DNA from: Stenotrophomonas rhizophila
GTDB taxonomy: Bacteria; Pseudomonadota; Gammaproteobacteria; Xanthomonadales; Xanthomonadaceae
Reading direction: 5' to 3'
DNA length: 64,000 bases
Assembly: GCF_007667275.1 (NCBI RefSeq)
Contig: NZ_VDQT01000001.1
Coordinates: 496,001 to 560,000, forward strand
Part shown: positions 52,614-61,351 of the stretch, one piece after another
Layout: every line of letters starts with the position of its first letter
Position numbering within the stretch: position 1 is the stretch's first letter
Translations under genes and position numbers: made by a program
The notes under the pieces: model-generated
The model's database searches: none
What the model saw: the letters and a program-made list of their open reading frames with translations, nothing else
Told to the model about the DNA's origin: nothing

Positions 52614-54089
52614 ATGCTGAAGTCTCTGTTGAGGGTCAAACCGGTCGAACCGGCCGGCCACGTCGATGCCGGCGAGCCGATCGAAGGCAGCCTGGATGGC
52701 GAAGCCTCGCTGAAACGGACCCTCACGGCGAAACATCTCATCATGCTGGGTATTGGTGCGGTGATCGGCGCGGGTATCTTCGTGCTGACCGGCCAGGCCG
52801 CTGCCAACCATGCCGGCCCGGCGGTGATGCTGTCGTTCGTGATCGCCGGCTTCGCCTGCGCCCTGGCCGGCCTGTGCTACGCCGAGTTCGCGGCAATGAT
52901 GCCGGTCTCCGGCAGTGCCTACTCCTACTCCTACGCCACCCTCGGCGAAGGCATGGCCTGGTTCATCGGCTGGTGCCTGGTGCTGGAGTACCTGTTCGCC
53001 TCGGCCTCGGTCGCGGTCGGCTGGTCTGCGTACCTGATCAGCTTCATCACCACTACGCTGCACATGCCGTTCCCCGACGCGCTCAGTGCGGCGCCGATCG
53101 CCTGGACCGGCCACGAGTTCATTTCCTCTGGCAAGCTGTTCAACCTGCCGGCGGTGCTGATCGTGGCGGCGGTGTCGGGCCTGCTGTATGTGGGCGTGAC
53201 CCAGTCGGCCTTCGTCAACGCGATCATCGTGGCGATCAAGGTCACCGTGATCTGCCTGTTCATCGGCTTCGGCGCGCAACACATCGACATGGCCAACTGG
53301 ACCCCGTTCATTCCGGAGAACACCGGCGTGTCCGGCGAGTTCGGCTGGAGCGGCGTGTTCCGCGCAGCCACCATCGTCTTCTTTGCCTATATCGGTTTCG
53401 ATGCGGTCTCCACCGCCGCCGGCGAAACCAAGGACCCGCAGCGCAACATGCCGATCGGCCTGCTCGGCTCGCTGGCCGTGTGCACCATCGTCTACATCAT
53501 CGTCTGCGCGGTGCTGACCGGCATGATGCAGTACACCCTGCTCGGCACCGACAAGCCGGTGGCGACCGCGCTGGAGCCGTATGCGAGCCTGTCCTGGCTC
53601 AAGACCGCGGTGGAGATCGGCGCCATCGCCGGCCTGTCCTCGGTGGTGCTGGTGATGATGATGGGCCAGACCCGAATCGCCTACACGATCTCGCGCGACG
53701 GCCTGATCCCGAAGATCTTCGGCAAGGTCCATGCCCGCTTCCGCACCCCGTACTGGGCCACCATCGTGGTCGGCGTGCTGGCCGCCGCCCTGGCCGGCCT
53801 GATGCCGCTGAACGTGCTGGGCGAACTGGTCTCGATGGGCACGCTGCTGGCCTTCGCCACCGTCTGCATCGGCGTGCTGGTACTGCGCTATACCCGCCCC
53901 GAGCTGCCCCGTCCGTTCCGCGTACCCGCCGTGTGGCTGATCTGCCCGGTCGGCGCGCTGGCCTGCCTGTTCCTGTTCTGGCAGGCGTTCGTGGTGCACT
54001 GGCACCTGTTCGTGGGCTGGACCGTGCTGGGCCTGCTGATCTACTTCGGCTATGGCATGCGCCACAGCAAGCTCAACAAGGTTTCGTGA
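52614..54089 (+). CDS. APC-family amino-acid permease (cationic amino-acid transporter type)
   Basis: From the ATG at 52614 the product has 491 residues and about 12 membrane segments. The motif IGAVIGAGIFVLTGQAAANH after a charged N-terminus, FFAYIGFDAVSTAAGETKDP and the C-terminal ELPRPFRVPAVWLICPVGAL mark the CAT subgroup of the APC superfamily. These proteins import amino acids; the substrate cannot be read from sequence. A second, similar permease gene follows after 4 bases, so the two form an operon that arose by tandem duplication. Confidence 0.9.
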   Translation: MLKSLLRVKPVEPAGHVDAGEPIEGSLDGEASLKRTLTAKHLIMLGIGAVIGAGIFVLTGQAAANHAGPAVMLSFVIAGFACALAGLCYAEFAAMMPVSGSAYSYSYATLGEGMAWFIGWCLVLEYLFASASVAVGWSAYLISFITTTLHMPFPDALSAAPIAWTGHEFISSGKLFNLPAVLIVAAVSGLLYVGVTQSAFVNAIIVAIKVTVICLFIGFGAQHIDMANWTPFIPENTGVSGEFGWSGVFRAATIVFFAYIGFDAVSTAAGETKDPQRNMPIGLLGSLAVCTIVYIIVCAVLTGMMQYTLLGTDKPVATALEPYASLSWLKTAVEIGAIAGLSSVVLVMMMGQTRIAYTISRDGLIPKIFGKVHARFRTPYWATIVVGVLAAALAGLMPLNVLGELVSMGTLLAFATVCIGVLVLRYTRPELPRPFRVPAVWLICPVGALACLFLFWQAFVVHWHLFVGWTVLGLLIYFGYGMRHSKLNKVS

Positions 54090-54093
54090 TCCC

Positions 54094-55518
54094 ATGCTGA
54101 AACAACTGTGGGCCACCAAGCACCCGCACGCCGCCCATGAAGATGCCAACGGGCTGAGCCTGAAACGCACCTTGGGCCCGTGGGGCCTGACCGCGCTGGG
54201 CATCGGCGCGGTGATCGGCGGCGGCATCTTCGTGATCACCGGGCAGGCCGCGGCCAACCACGCCGGCCCGGCGATCATGCTGTCGTTCGTGCTGGCCGCG
54301 ATCTGCTGCGCGTTCTGCGCCATGGCGTATGCGGAATTCGCCTCGATGGTGCCGGTGTCCGGCAGCGCCTACACCTACACCTACGCCACCTTCGGCGAGC
54401 TGGCGGCCTGGTTCATCGGCTGGATGCTGGTGCTGGAGTACGGGGTGTCGGCCTCGGCGGTGGCGGTCAGCTGGACCGGCTACTTCCTGAGCCTGCTCAG
54501 TCATTTCGACATCTACCTGCCATCGGCGCTGGTGAGTGCACCGCTGGACGCGCAGCTGCGCCCCACCGGCGCGATCGCCAACCTGCCCGCCGCGATCCTG
54601 GTGCTGCTGCTGACCTGGCTGTGCTACGTGGGCATCAGCAAGTCCTCGGCCATGAACATGGCGATGGTGGTGCTGAAGACCGGGCTCATCGTGCTGGTGA
54701 TCGTGGTCGGCTGGAAGTACGTGGACCCGGCCAACTGGTCGCCGTTCATCCCGGCCAACGAAGGCCCCGGCAAGTTCGGCTTCGAAGGCGTGCTGCGCGG
54801 CGCAGCGATGGTGTTCTTCGCGTACATCGGCTTCGAGGCGGTGTCGGTGGCGGCGCAGGAATCGCACCGGCCGCAGCGCGACATGCCGATCGGCATGCTG
54901 CTGTCGCTGGTGATCTGCACGGTGCTGTACATCGCCATGGCAGCGGTGATGACCGGGCTGGTGCCCTACACCCTGCTGGGTACCGATGAGCCGGTGGTGA
55001 CCGCGGTGGCCGCCCATCCCAGCCTCGGCTGGCTGCGGGTGGTGGTCGAGATCGGCGCGTTGATCGGGCTGTCGTCGGTGGTGCTGGTGATGGTGATCGC
55101 GCAGCCGCGCATCTTCATGATCATGGCCAACGACGGGCTGCTGCCGAAGGTGTTCACCCGGATCCACCCGACCTACCGCACGCCGCACATCAACACGGTG
55201 ATCACCGGCATCGGCATCGCCCTGCTGGCCGCGTTGTTCCCGCTGGACGTGCTGGGCGAGCTGACCTCGATGGGCACGCTGATCGCGTTCGCGGCGGTCT
55301 GTGCCGGCGTGATGATCCTGCGCCGCACCCAGCCGGACCTGCCGCGTCCGTTCCGCATCCCGGCCGCCTGGCTGGTCTGCAGCCTGGGCGTGCTGAGCTG
55401 CCTGGCCCTGCTGTCGGCCATGACCCTGCACAACTGGATGCTGATGGGCGTCTGGACCGTGATCGGCTTCGCGATCTATTTCGGGTACAGCTTCAAGCAC
55501 AGCCGCCTGCGCGGCTGA
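54094..55518 (+). CDS. Second APC-family amino-acid permease
   Basis: A 474-residue membrane protein clearly paralogous to the preceding one. It shares LGIGAVIGGGIFVITGQAAA, PVSGSAYTYTYATFGE, FFAYIGFEAVSVAAQESHRP and DLPRPFRIPAAWLVCSLGVL. The start at 54094 lies 4 bases after the upstream stop. Divergence is greatest in the loops (for example SHFDIYLPSALVSAPLDAQL), which suggests a different substrate or different regulation. A GTAG repeat follows 26 bases after the stop. Confidence 0.9.
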   Translation: MLKQLWATKHPHAAHEDANGLSLKRTLGPWGLTALGIGAVIGGGIFVITGQAAANHAGPAIMLSFVLAAICCAFCAMAYAEFASMVPVSGSAYTYTYATFGELAAWFIGWMLVLEYGVSASAVAVSWTGYFLSLLSHFDIYLPSALVSAPLDAQLRPTGAIANLPAAILVLLLTWLCYVGISKSSAMNMAMVVLKTGLIVLVIVVGWKYVDPANWSPFIPANEGPGKFGFEGVLRGAAMVFFAYIGFEAVSVAAQESHRPQRDMPIGMLLSLVICTVLYIAMAAVMTGLVPYTLLGTDEPVVTAVAAHPSLGWLRVVVEIGALIGLSSVVLVMVIAQPRIFMIMANDGLLPKVFTRIHPTYRTPHINTVITGIGIALLAALFPLDVLGELTSMGTLIAFAAVCAGVMILRRTQPDLPRPFRIPAAWLVCSLGVLSCLALLSAMTLHNWMLMGVWTVIGFAIYFGYSFKHSRLRG

Positions 55519-55544
55519 TGCGAACCTGGCCAGGCCGGAATCCG

Positions 55545-55570
55545 GTAGGTGACGACCGTTGGTCGTCACC
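55545..55570 (+). repeat. GTAG palindromic repeat
   Basis: GTAGGTGACGACC-GTT-GGTCGTCACC, between the second permease and mtnB; a likely terminator for the permease operon. Confidence 0.75.
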
Positions 55571-55594
55571 CTTGGCCCTGCCCCGGGAACCTGC

Positions 55595-55618
55595 TTTTAA
55601 CGCGCAACGCCGTTAAAA
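55595..55618. promoter_or_regulatory. Inverted repeat at the mtnB start, candidate operator
   Basis: Perfect 8-base arms TTTTAACG (55595-55602) and CGTTAAAA (55611-55618) separated by CGCAACGC. They are AT-rich in a GC-rich background and end 8 bases before the ATG at 55627. TTAAAA(T) on the right arm could also serve as a -10 box, which would make the mtnB message nearly leaderless. A methionine-responsive regulator is a reasonable guess. Confidence 0.5.
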
Positions 55619-55626
55619 TGCCCGCC

Positions 55627-56265
55627 ATGAACAACGCCCCCTACGACACGGCTCGTCTGAGCGACCTGGCCCAGGTGCTGATCGACAACATCCGCGAGCT
55701 GGCCCAGGCCGGCTGGACGCCGGCGACCAGCAGCAACTTCTCGCACCGGCTGGATGACCAGCATGCGGCGATCACCGTGTCCGGCAAGGACAAGGGCCGC
55801 CTGATCGAAGACGACATCATGGTGGTCGACTTCGACGGCAAGGCCGTGGGCCGGCCGCTGCGCCCGTCTGCCGAGACCCTGCTGCATACCCAGCTGTATC
55901 GCCGTTTCCCGGAAATCGGCTGCGTGCTGCACACCCATTCGCCCGTGCAGACCATTGCCTCGCGCCTGTACGCGGCCAACGGCCACATCCGGCTGGAAGG
56001 GTATGAACTGCTGAAAGCCTTCCATGGCAACAGCACCCATGAAACCGCCGTCGACGTGCCGGTGTTCGCCAACACCCAGGACATGGATGAGCTGGCGGCC
56101 AAGGTAGAGCAGAAGCTCGATGAAGGCTGCATGTGGGGTTACCTGATCGACGGGCATGGCCTGTACGCGTGGGGCCGGGACATGGCCGAGGCGCGTCGCC
56201 ACCTCGAGGCGTTCGAGTTCCTGCTGCACTGCGAGCTGGAACTGCGGAAGCTGCGCGGGCCCTGA
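55627..56265 (+). CDS. mtnB: Methylthioribulose-1-phosphate dehydratase
   Basis: From the ATG at 55627 the product has 212 residues of the class II aldolase/adducin fold. Zinc ligands are seen in [11 protein letters not shown] and [13 protein letters not shown], and the phosphate-binding part is [12 protein letters not shown]. It dehydrates methylthioribulose-1-phosphate to the diketo compound in methionine salvage. The next two genes encode the following steps. The ATG at 55618 is an alternative start but would overlap the inverted repeat. Confidence 0.94.
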   Translation: MNNAPYDTARLSDLAQVLIDNIRELAQAGWTPATSSNFSHRLDDQHAAITVSGKDKGRLIEDDIMVVDFDGKAVGRPLRPSAETLLHTQLYRRFPEIGCVLHTHSPVQTIASRLYAANGHIRLEGYELLKAFHGNSTHETAVDVPVFANTQDMDELAAKVEQKLDEGCMWGYLIDGHGLYAWGRDMAEARRHLEAFEFLLHCELELRKLRGP

Positions 56266-56293
56266 GGCGTTGCCGGTTGGGCGGATGCCGCGT

Positions 56294-56384
56294 GGGCCGG
56301 CCAACGGCCGGCGCTACCGGGCGTGGCGGTTGGGACACTGAATTCCGGGACGGCTGAACGGTTGCCGGGCAGAGCCCGGCACTA
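56294..56384 (-). repeat. Two GTAG repeats between mtnB and mtnD
   Basis: Both are in minus orientation: 56294-56318 (GGCCGGCCAACGGCCGGC then GCTACC) and 56363-56384 (GCCGGGC-AGA-GCCCGGC then ACTAC). The first is the same version as at 21451-21474. Confidence 0.72.
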
Positions 56385-56421
56385 CACACTGTTGTCCCCC
56401 CTCGCCGTTCAAGCTGCCGCC

Positions 56422-56979
56422 ATGAGCCGACTGCGCATTTACAACCACGACGCCCCCGACACCCCGCTGCTGGACACCCAGGACGGCGCGACCATCGCCG
56501 CCGAGCTGGAGAAGATCGGGGTGACTTTCGAACGCTGGCAGGCCGCCCACGAGGTCGCCCCGGGTGCCAGCCAGGACGAGGTGTTCGCCGCCTACCGTAC
56601 CGACATCGATCGGCTGGTCGCCCAGCACGGCTTCAAGAGCGTGGACGTGGCCTCGATCGCCCCGGACAACCCCAACCGCGCCGAGCTGCGGAAGAAATTC
56701 CTCGATGAGCACTTCCACAAGGAAGACGAGGTCCGCTTCTTCGTCGCCGGGTCGGGTCTGTTCACCCTGCACGTCGAGGACAAGGTGTACGAGATCGAGT
56801 GCGTGAAGGACGACCTGATCGCGGTGCCGGACGGCACCACCCATTGGTTCGACATGGGCGATGAACCCAGCTTCGTGGCCATCCGCTTCTTCACCGAGCC
56901 GGATGGCTGGGTCGGGCACTTCACCGGCACCGACATCGCGCAGAAATTCCCCCGCTACATTCCGACCAAGGCGTCCTGA
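56422..56979 (+). CDS. mtnD: Acireductone dioxygenase
   Basis: From the ATG at 56422 the product has 185 residues of cupin fold. The metal ligands appear as [16 protein letters not shown] (His, His, Glu) and GTTHWFDMG (His). With iron it turns acireductone into the keto acid precursor of methionine; with nickel it takes an off-pathway route. It lies between mtnB and mtnC in one transcription unit; mtnC begins 3 bases after its stop. Confidence 0.95.
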   Translation: MSRLRIYNHDAPDTPLLDTQDGATIAAELEKIGVTFERWQAAHEVAPGASQDEVFAAYRTDIDRLVAQHGFKSVDVASIAPDNPNRAELRKKFLDEHFHKEDEVRFFVAGSGLFTLHVEDKVYEIECVKDDLIAVPDGTTHWFDMGDEPSFVAIRFFTEPDGWVGHFTGTDIAQKFPRYIPTKAS

Positions 56980-56982
56980 TCC

Positions 56983-57684
56983 ATGCCCCACCCCACTGTC
57001 ATCCTGACCGACATCGAAGGCACCACCAGCAGCATTTCGTTCGTCAAGAACGTGCTGTTCCCGTATGCGCGACAGGCACTGCCGGCATTCGTCGCCGCGC
57101 ACGGCCAGCAGCCGGAGGTGCGTCGCTGGCTGGACGCGGTGGCGGTGGAAATCGGCGGTGCCTGCCAGGACCCGCTGATCGTGGAAACCCTGCAGGGCTG
57201 GATCGACCAGGACCGCAAGCACACCGCGCTGAAGGCGCTGCAGGGCATGATCTGGGAAGCCGGTTACCGCAATGGCGACTACAAGGCCCACTTCTACCCG
57301 GAAGTGGCGGCCGCGCTGCGCGGCTGGCACGCGCAGGGCAAGCCGCTGTACGTGTACTCGTCCGGGTCGGTGCCCTCGCAGAAGCTGTTCTTCGGCTTCA
57401 GCGAAGCCGGCGACCTGACCGGCCTCGTGTCGGGGTGGTTCGACACCGAGATCGGCGGCAAGCGTGAGGCCGGCAGCTACCGCAACATCGTCAAGGCCAT
57501 CGGCGTTCCTGCAGGCGAGATCCTGTTCCTCTCCGATGTGGTCGAGGAGCTGGATGCCGCGCGCGAAGCCGGCCTGCAGACCCGGTTGCTGGACCGGCGC
57601 GAGGACTACGCCATGCCGCGTAACGGCGCCGCCGCAAATGGCCACGACCGCGTCGAGAATTTCCAGCAGATCACGCTGAACTAA
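56983..57684 (+). CDS. mtnC: Enolase-phosphatase E1
   Basis: A 233-residue HAD-superfamily protein. The nucleophile motif is [20 protein letters not shown]. The Ser of motif II is in [16 protein letters not shown], and the acidic motif in [20 protein letters not shown]. It enolises and dephosphorylates the MtnB product to give acireductone for MtnD. The order mtnB-mtnD-mtnC is typical of gammaproteobacteria. The start, 3 bases after mtnD, implies translational coupling. Confidence 0.95.
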   Translation: MPHPTVILTDIEGTTSSISFVKNVLFPYARQALPAFVAAHGQQPEVRRWLDAVAVEIGGACQDPLIVETLQGWIDQDRKHTALKALQGMIWEAGYRNGDYKAHFYPEVAAALRGWHAQGKPLYVYSSGSVPSQKLFFGFSEAGDLTGLVSGWFDTEIGGKREAGSYRNIVKAIGVPAGEILFLSDVVEELDAAREAGLQTRLLDRREDYAMPRNGAAANGHDRVENFQQITLN

Positions 57685-57956
57685 CGCTTTCGGTGGGGTC
57701 GGTTCCCGAACGACGCCGTGCATAAATGCACAAGTGGTGCGGCTGCAGGATGCGGATGAGCATTCCACCGCCGATAGAGGTCGCCACCTCATTAACGCAT
57801 GACCCTTGCCGGAGACATCCCTCCGACGCAGGTCATGCGTCCCAGCACCCTTCGCCACTACGTGCGGTCGTTTGGGAACCGACCCTACCGCCTGCGTTGG
57901 CTGTACGATTGCAACGGCCCCCTTGGATCGTCAGAGCCAAGCTCGGAATTCATGGC
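57685..57956. repeat. Intergenic region with a GTAG-like repeat and copy A of a 60-bp repeat
   Basis: GGGTCGGTTCCCGAACGAC (57696-57714) is the inverse of part of copy A (57831-57890). Copy A ends in ACCGACCCTACCG, that is, a minus-strand GTAG element with stem GGTCGGTT/GAACGACC. No gene was supported here. Confidence 0.6.
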
Positions 57957-58418
57957 TTAGCCCCGCGGGATTCGATCCTCATCGGTCTCAATCCGAATTC
58001 CACGGATGGAGGCAGCCGTTGCCTCCCGCCCAAACAACGCAAGTAGTTGGTACGCTTCCGACAACGTAAGTTCATTACGAATGTCTGCGTAGGTGAAACT
58101 ACCGAGACCGTTGGGCGTGAACACCAAGCTGTCGATGAACCGCCTCTTTGCCCCTGGAGACAGTCGATCCAACGGCGTCTGCATCGCGCGCATGGACGCC
58201 AAGTAGGTGTGAAGGTCGGCCTCGCTCTTGATTCTGGCCAACTTTCCGGAGATCTCACGCTGCAGCGCCGCTCGGCTCTCAGCGTCCTGAGATTGCGCAG
58301 GGTTCACGGCAGCATCCGTAGTGTCCGCTTGAACGGAACCTGCCACGAAGCCAGATAGCAGTAGAGACATAAGGACAGTGTTCACAGTCAACCTCACTAG
58401 TTGGGAGTCGGTGTTCAC
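57957..58418 (-). CDS. Small exported protein of unknown function
   Basis: A 153-residue protein with a signal peptide (VNTVLMSLLLSGFVAGSVQA). The mature part is mostly charged and helical (AALQREISGKLARIKSEADL), followed by SPGAKRRFIDSLVFTPNGLG and ADIRNELTLSEAYQLLALFG. I do not recognise the family. The gene is flanked by two 60-bp direct repeats (57831-57890 and 58565-58624). Its codon use looks less GC-rich than that of neighbours, which fits recent acquisition. Confidence 0.65.
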   Translation of the reverse strand: MNTDSQLVRLTVNTVLMSLLLSGFVAGSVQADTTDAAVNPAQSQDAESRAALQREISGKLARIKSEADLHTYLASMRAMQTPLDRLSPGAKRRFIDSLVFTPNGLGSFTYADIRNELTLSEAYQLLALFGREATAASIRGIRIETDEDRIPRG

Positions 58419-58668
58419 GGCTTCTGTCCGCGGACTCTACGCCCGCATGTGCACGAATCAAGAGCCGTTTCCGACGTCGCAACAGCTGCATCGGCGTTCC
58501 GTTGCCGACACAGGTCGTAGGGTGTTTGACGTATGGTCTGAAGGCGGCAGACCTCTCCGATGGAGGTCATGCGTCCCAGCGCCGATCCGCGTTGCGTGCG
58601 GTCGTTCGGGAACCGACCCTACCGATCCCCATACGTGCCAGTCATTCCATCCAGCACGGCGTCGGTGG
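58419..58668. repeat. Intergenic region with copy B of the 60-bp repeat
   Basis: Copy B is 58565-58624. It matches copy A at both ends (GGTCATGCGTCCCAGC and GGGAACCGACCCTACCG) and differs in the middle. The rest should hold the promoter of the small exported protein; nothing else was identified. Confidence 0.6.
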
Positions 58669-61296
58669 TTACCGGCTGGACATCGCGTCTGCTACCGAGC
58701 GTATCCGCAGCGCCTTGCGCACCGTTTCCAGCCCGGCACCGGCCTTCACGTTGATCCGCACCGGTTCGCCGGGGACCAGGTCGATGGCGTTGTCGTCCAG
58801 GGTGGCGTCCATTCCCTCGAATTCGACCCATACGCCGCGCGCCAGCTGCGCCGAGCGCAGCTCCAGCACGACCTGATCGCCGTCCTGCGTCCAGCGGCTG
58901 TCGATCTGCGCCTTGGGCAGCTGCATGTCCTTGGCCGCCGCGAAGTAGACCACCTGGCGCGACAGCACCCGCGTGCCATCCAGCAGTTCCACCACCGCGA
59001 CCGTACGCGCGGGGTCGACCCTGCCAAGCAACTCGGCATCAGCGAAGCGCCCGACCTCCAGCGCCGACAGCGCAGGCACGGTCACCGCGTGCTGCTGCTT
59101 CGCAACCTGTCGGCCATCCACATCCATCACCCGCATCCGCCACTGCGCGTTCAGCGGCTGCTGCAGGTCGTTGAGAAGGCTGATGCGGGTAATGCCTTCG
59201 TCACGCAATGCCGCCACGGCATGGTCGGCGAAGAAGCGCTTCGCGTGGAAATGCAGGGCCTTCCAGCGCCCGGCGTAGTCGATGCTGGACCAGGACGCGC
59301 CCGGCCACACGTCGTTGAGCTGCCAGTACAGCGAGCCCATGGTGTAGGGGCGCGACGCGCGGTGATGCAGCGCGGCAAGCTGGATGCCTTCAGCCTGCAT
59401 CACCTGGCTGAGGTACACGAAGTCGCTGAAGTCACGCGGCGTGCCGAACTCGCGCTCGATGTACTGCAACAGGCGCTGGTTGCCCTCGCCCGCCATGAAC
59501 TTCTGGTGCGCACGCACGGTGCCGCTGTCCACACGCAGTTCGTCGGCCGGGATGATGCCCTCCAACGTGCGCAGCACCGGCCAGGCCTGCAGCCCGTATT
59601 CGGACATGAAGCGCGGCGTCTCGCGCAGGTAGGCCTGCACCGGCAGCGCCGGGTTGCCCCACACCTGCCAGTAGTGCTTGTCGCCACGGGTCGAGTCGTT
59701 GGCCACGGTGTCCAGGTCGTTGCTGGGCGAACTGGACCAGTACGGCACGCCCAGTCCCTCCCCGGCCACCACCCTGCGCAGGTCGTTGCCGAACAGGTCC
59801 ACATAGCCCTGCCACACGCGGGCGGCGAACGCCGGATCGGCCGCCTTCAGGTCGCGACCGTGGCCCCAGTCCTTCCACGCGGTTTCTTCCTCGTTGTTGC
59901 CACACCACAGCACGACGCTGGGATGCGCGCGCAGCCGTCGCACGTTGTCGCGCGCCTCGGCCACCACGTTGGCGCGGAATGCCGGATCGTAGCCGGGCTG
60001 CATGCCGCCGCCGAACATGAAGTCCTGCCAGACCAGCAGGCCCAGTTCGTCGGCGATGTCGAAGAACGCGTCGTCTTCGTAGTAGCCGCCCCCCCAGTTG
60101 CGCAGCATGTTCATGTTGGCATCGCGGGCCGCGGTCAGCTCGCGGCGGATACGTGCCGGATCAATCCGCGCCGGGAACATGTCGAACGGAATCACGTTGG
60201 CGCCCTTGGCGAAGATCGGCACGCCATTGATGACGAAGGCAAAGCCCTGCCCGCCCTTGGCATCTTCCTCGCGGCGCAGCTCCACCGTGCGCAGGCCGGT
60301 GCGGATGCTGCGCTCGGCCGCTTCCGATGTTCCGGCATCGACGCTGGCACGCACCGTGTAACGCGCCTGCTCGCCATGACCCACCGGCCACCAGCGCCGC
60401 GGCTGGTCCAGTCGAACCGGCAACGACACAGACTGCTGGCCCTTGCGCAGCATCACCGCTCGCTCGACCGTCGCGGCAACCTTTCCGTCCGGATCGATCA
60501 TCGCCACACGCAGCCTGGCAGTGCGCGCGGCGGCGCTCTCCACGTCCACGGCCACGGTCAGGTCGGCGCGCCGGGCGTCCAGCGCCGTCGCCTGCACGGC
60601 GACATCGGTGATCCGCTGTGCGTCCCATGCCTCCAGCCGCACCGGTCGCCAGATGCCTGCGGTGACATAGCGCGGACCCCAGTCCCAGCCGAAGTGGTAG
60701 CCGGGCTTGCGCACGAAATTGCCGACCATCGCGTCGCGCGGCTCATCGCCGTAAGGCGACGGATAGTTGCCGGCGATCTTGTGCGGCATCGCCTGCACAC
60801 CCGGCAGCAACGTGGTGATCGGGGAACGGAACACGATCCGCAGCACGTTGCCGCTGGCCCGCAGCTGCCCATCAACCCGCGCCCGCCAGGTGCGGTGGCT
60901 GTTGTCGGCACGCAGCAGTGCGCGGTCATTGAGGACGACCTCGGCGAAGGTGTCCAGGCCCTCGAAGACCAGCTCGGCATGCGGGCGGGCCAGGGTGGCG
61001 GCATCCACATCGAAACGCGCCTGGTATTCCCAGTCCGCCAGGCCGATCCACTGCAGCTGCGCCTCGGGCGCGCCGGCGTGCGGATCGGGGATCACGCCAT
61101 GGGCCAGCAGGTCGGTGTGCACCGACCCGGGCACGCTGGCCGTGCGCCACTGCGCGGCCTCGGGATGCGCCTTGAGCTGCGCATTGCCGGGCAGCAGCCG
61201 GAACGTCCATGCCGCCTGCAGCGGTGCCGCGGCCGCGGGCAGCGCATGCAGCGCAAGCAGAACCAGAGTTGCAACGCCCCACGCCCATCGCTTCAT
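58669..61296 (-). CDS. Exported beta-mannosidase, glycoside hydrolase family 2
   Basis: An 875-residue protein with signal peptide MKRWAWGVATLVLLALHALP. The GH2 sugar-binding and immunoglobulin-like domains precede the TIM barrel. The acid/base is Glu469 in LWCGNNEEETAW and the nucleophile is about Glu566 in FMSEYGLQAWP; the motif NYPSPYGDEPRDAMVGNF and HFGWDWGPR are characteristic of beta-mannosidases. It removes mannose from beta-linked mannosides, probably in the periplasm. It ends a run with an AGE isomerase, a fructokinase and a sugar permease. Confidence 0.92.
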   Translation of the reverse strand: MKRWAWGVATLVLLALHALPAAAAPLQAAWTFRLLPGNAQLKAHPEAAQWRTASVPGSVHTDLLAHGVIPDPHAGAPEAQLQWIGLADWEYQARFDVDAATLARPHAELVFEGLDTFAEVVLNDRALLRADNSHRTWRARVDGQLRASGNVLRIVFRSPITTLLPGVQAMPHKIAGNYPSPYGDEPRDAMVGNFVRKPGYHFGWDWGPRYVTAGIWRPVRLEAWDAQRITDVAVQATALDARRADLTVAVDVESAAARTARLRVAMIDPDGKVAATVERAVMLRKGQQSVSLPVRLDQPRRWWPVGHGEQARYTVRASVDAGTSEAAERSIRTGLRTVELRREEDAKGGQGFAFVINGVPIFAKGANVIPFDMFPARIDPARIRRELTAARDANMNMLRNWGGGYYEDDAFFDIADELGLLVWQDFMFGGGMQPGYDPAFRANVVAEARDNVRRLRAHPSVVLWCGNNEEETAWKDWGHGRDLKAADPAFAARVWQGYVDLFGNDLRRVVAGEGLGVPYWSSSPSNDLDTVANDSTRGDKHYWQVWGNPALPVQAYLRETPRFMSEYGLQAWPVLRTLEGIIPADELRVDSGTVRAHQKFMAGEGNQRLLQYIEREFGTPRDFSDFVYLSQVMQAEGIQLAALHHRASRPYTMGSLYWQLNDVWPGASWSSIDYAGRWKALHFHAKRFFADHAVAALRDEGITRISLLNDLQQPLNAQWRMRVMDVDGRQVAKQQHAVTVPALSALEVGRFADAELLGRVDPARTVAVVELLDGTRVLSRQVVYFAAAKDMQLPKAQIDSRWTQDGDQVVLELRSAQLARGVWVEFEGMDATLDDNAIDLVPGEPVRINVKAGAGLETVRKALRIRSVADAMSSR

Positions 61297-61351
61297 GCAT
61301 CACCTCGCTGGCGCCGGCACCTGGCCGGCGCACATCACCCTGCCCCGGACC

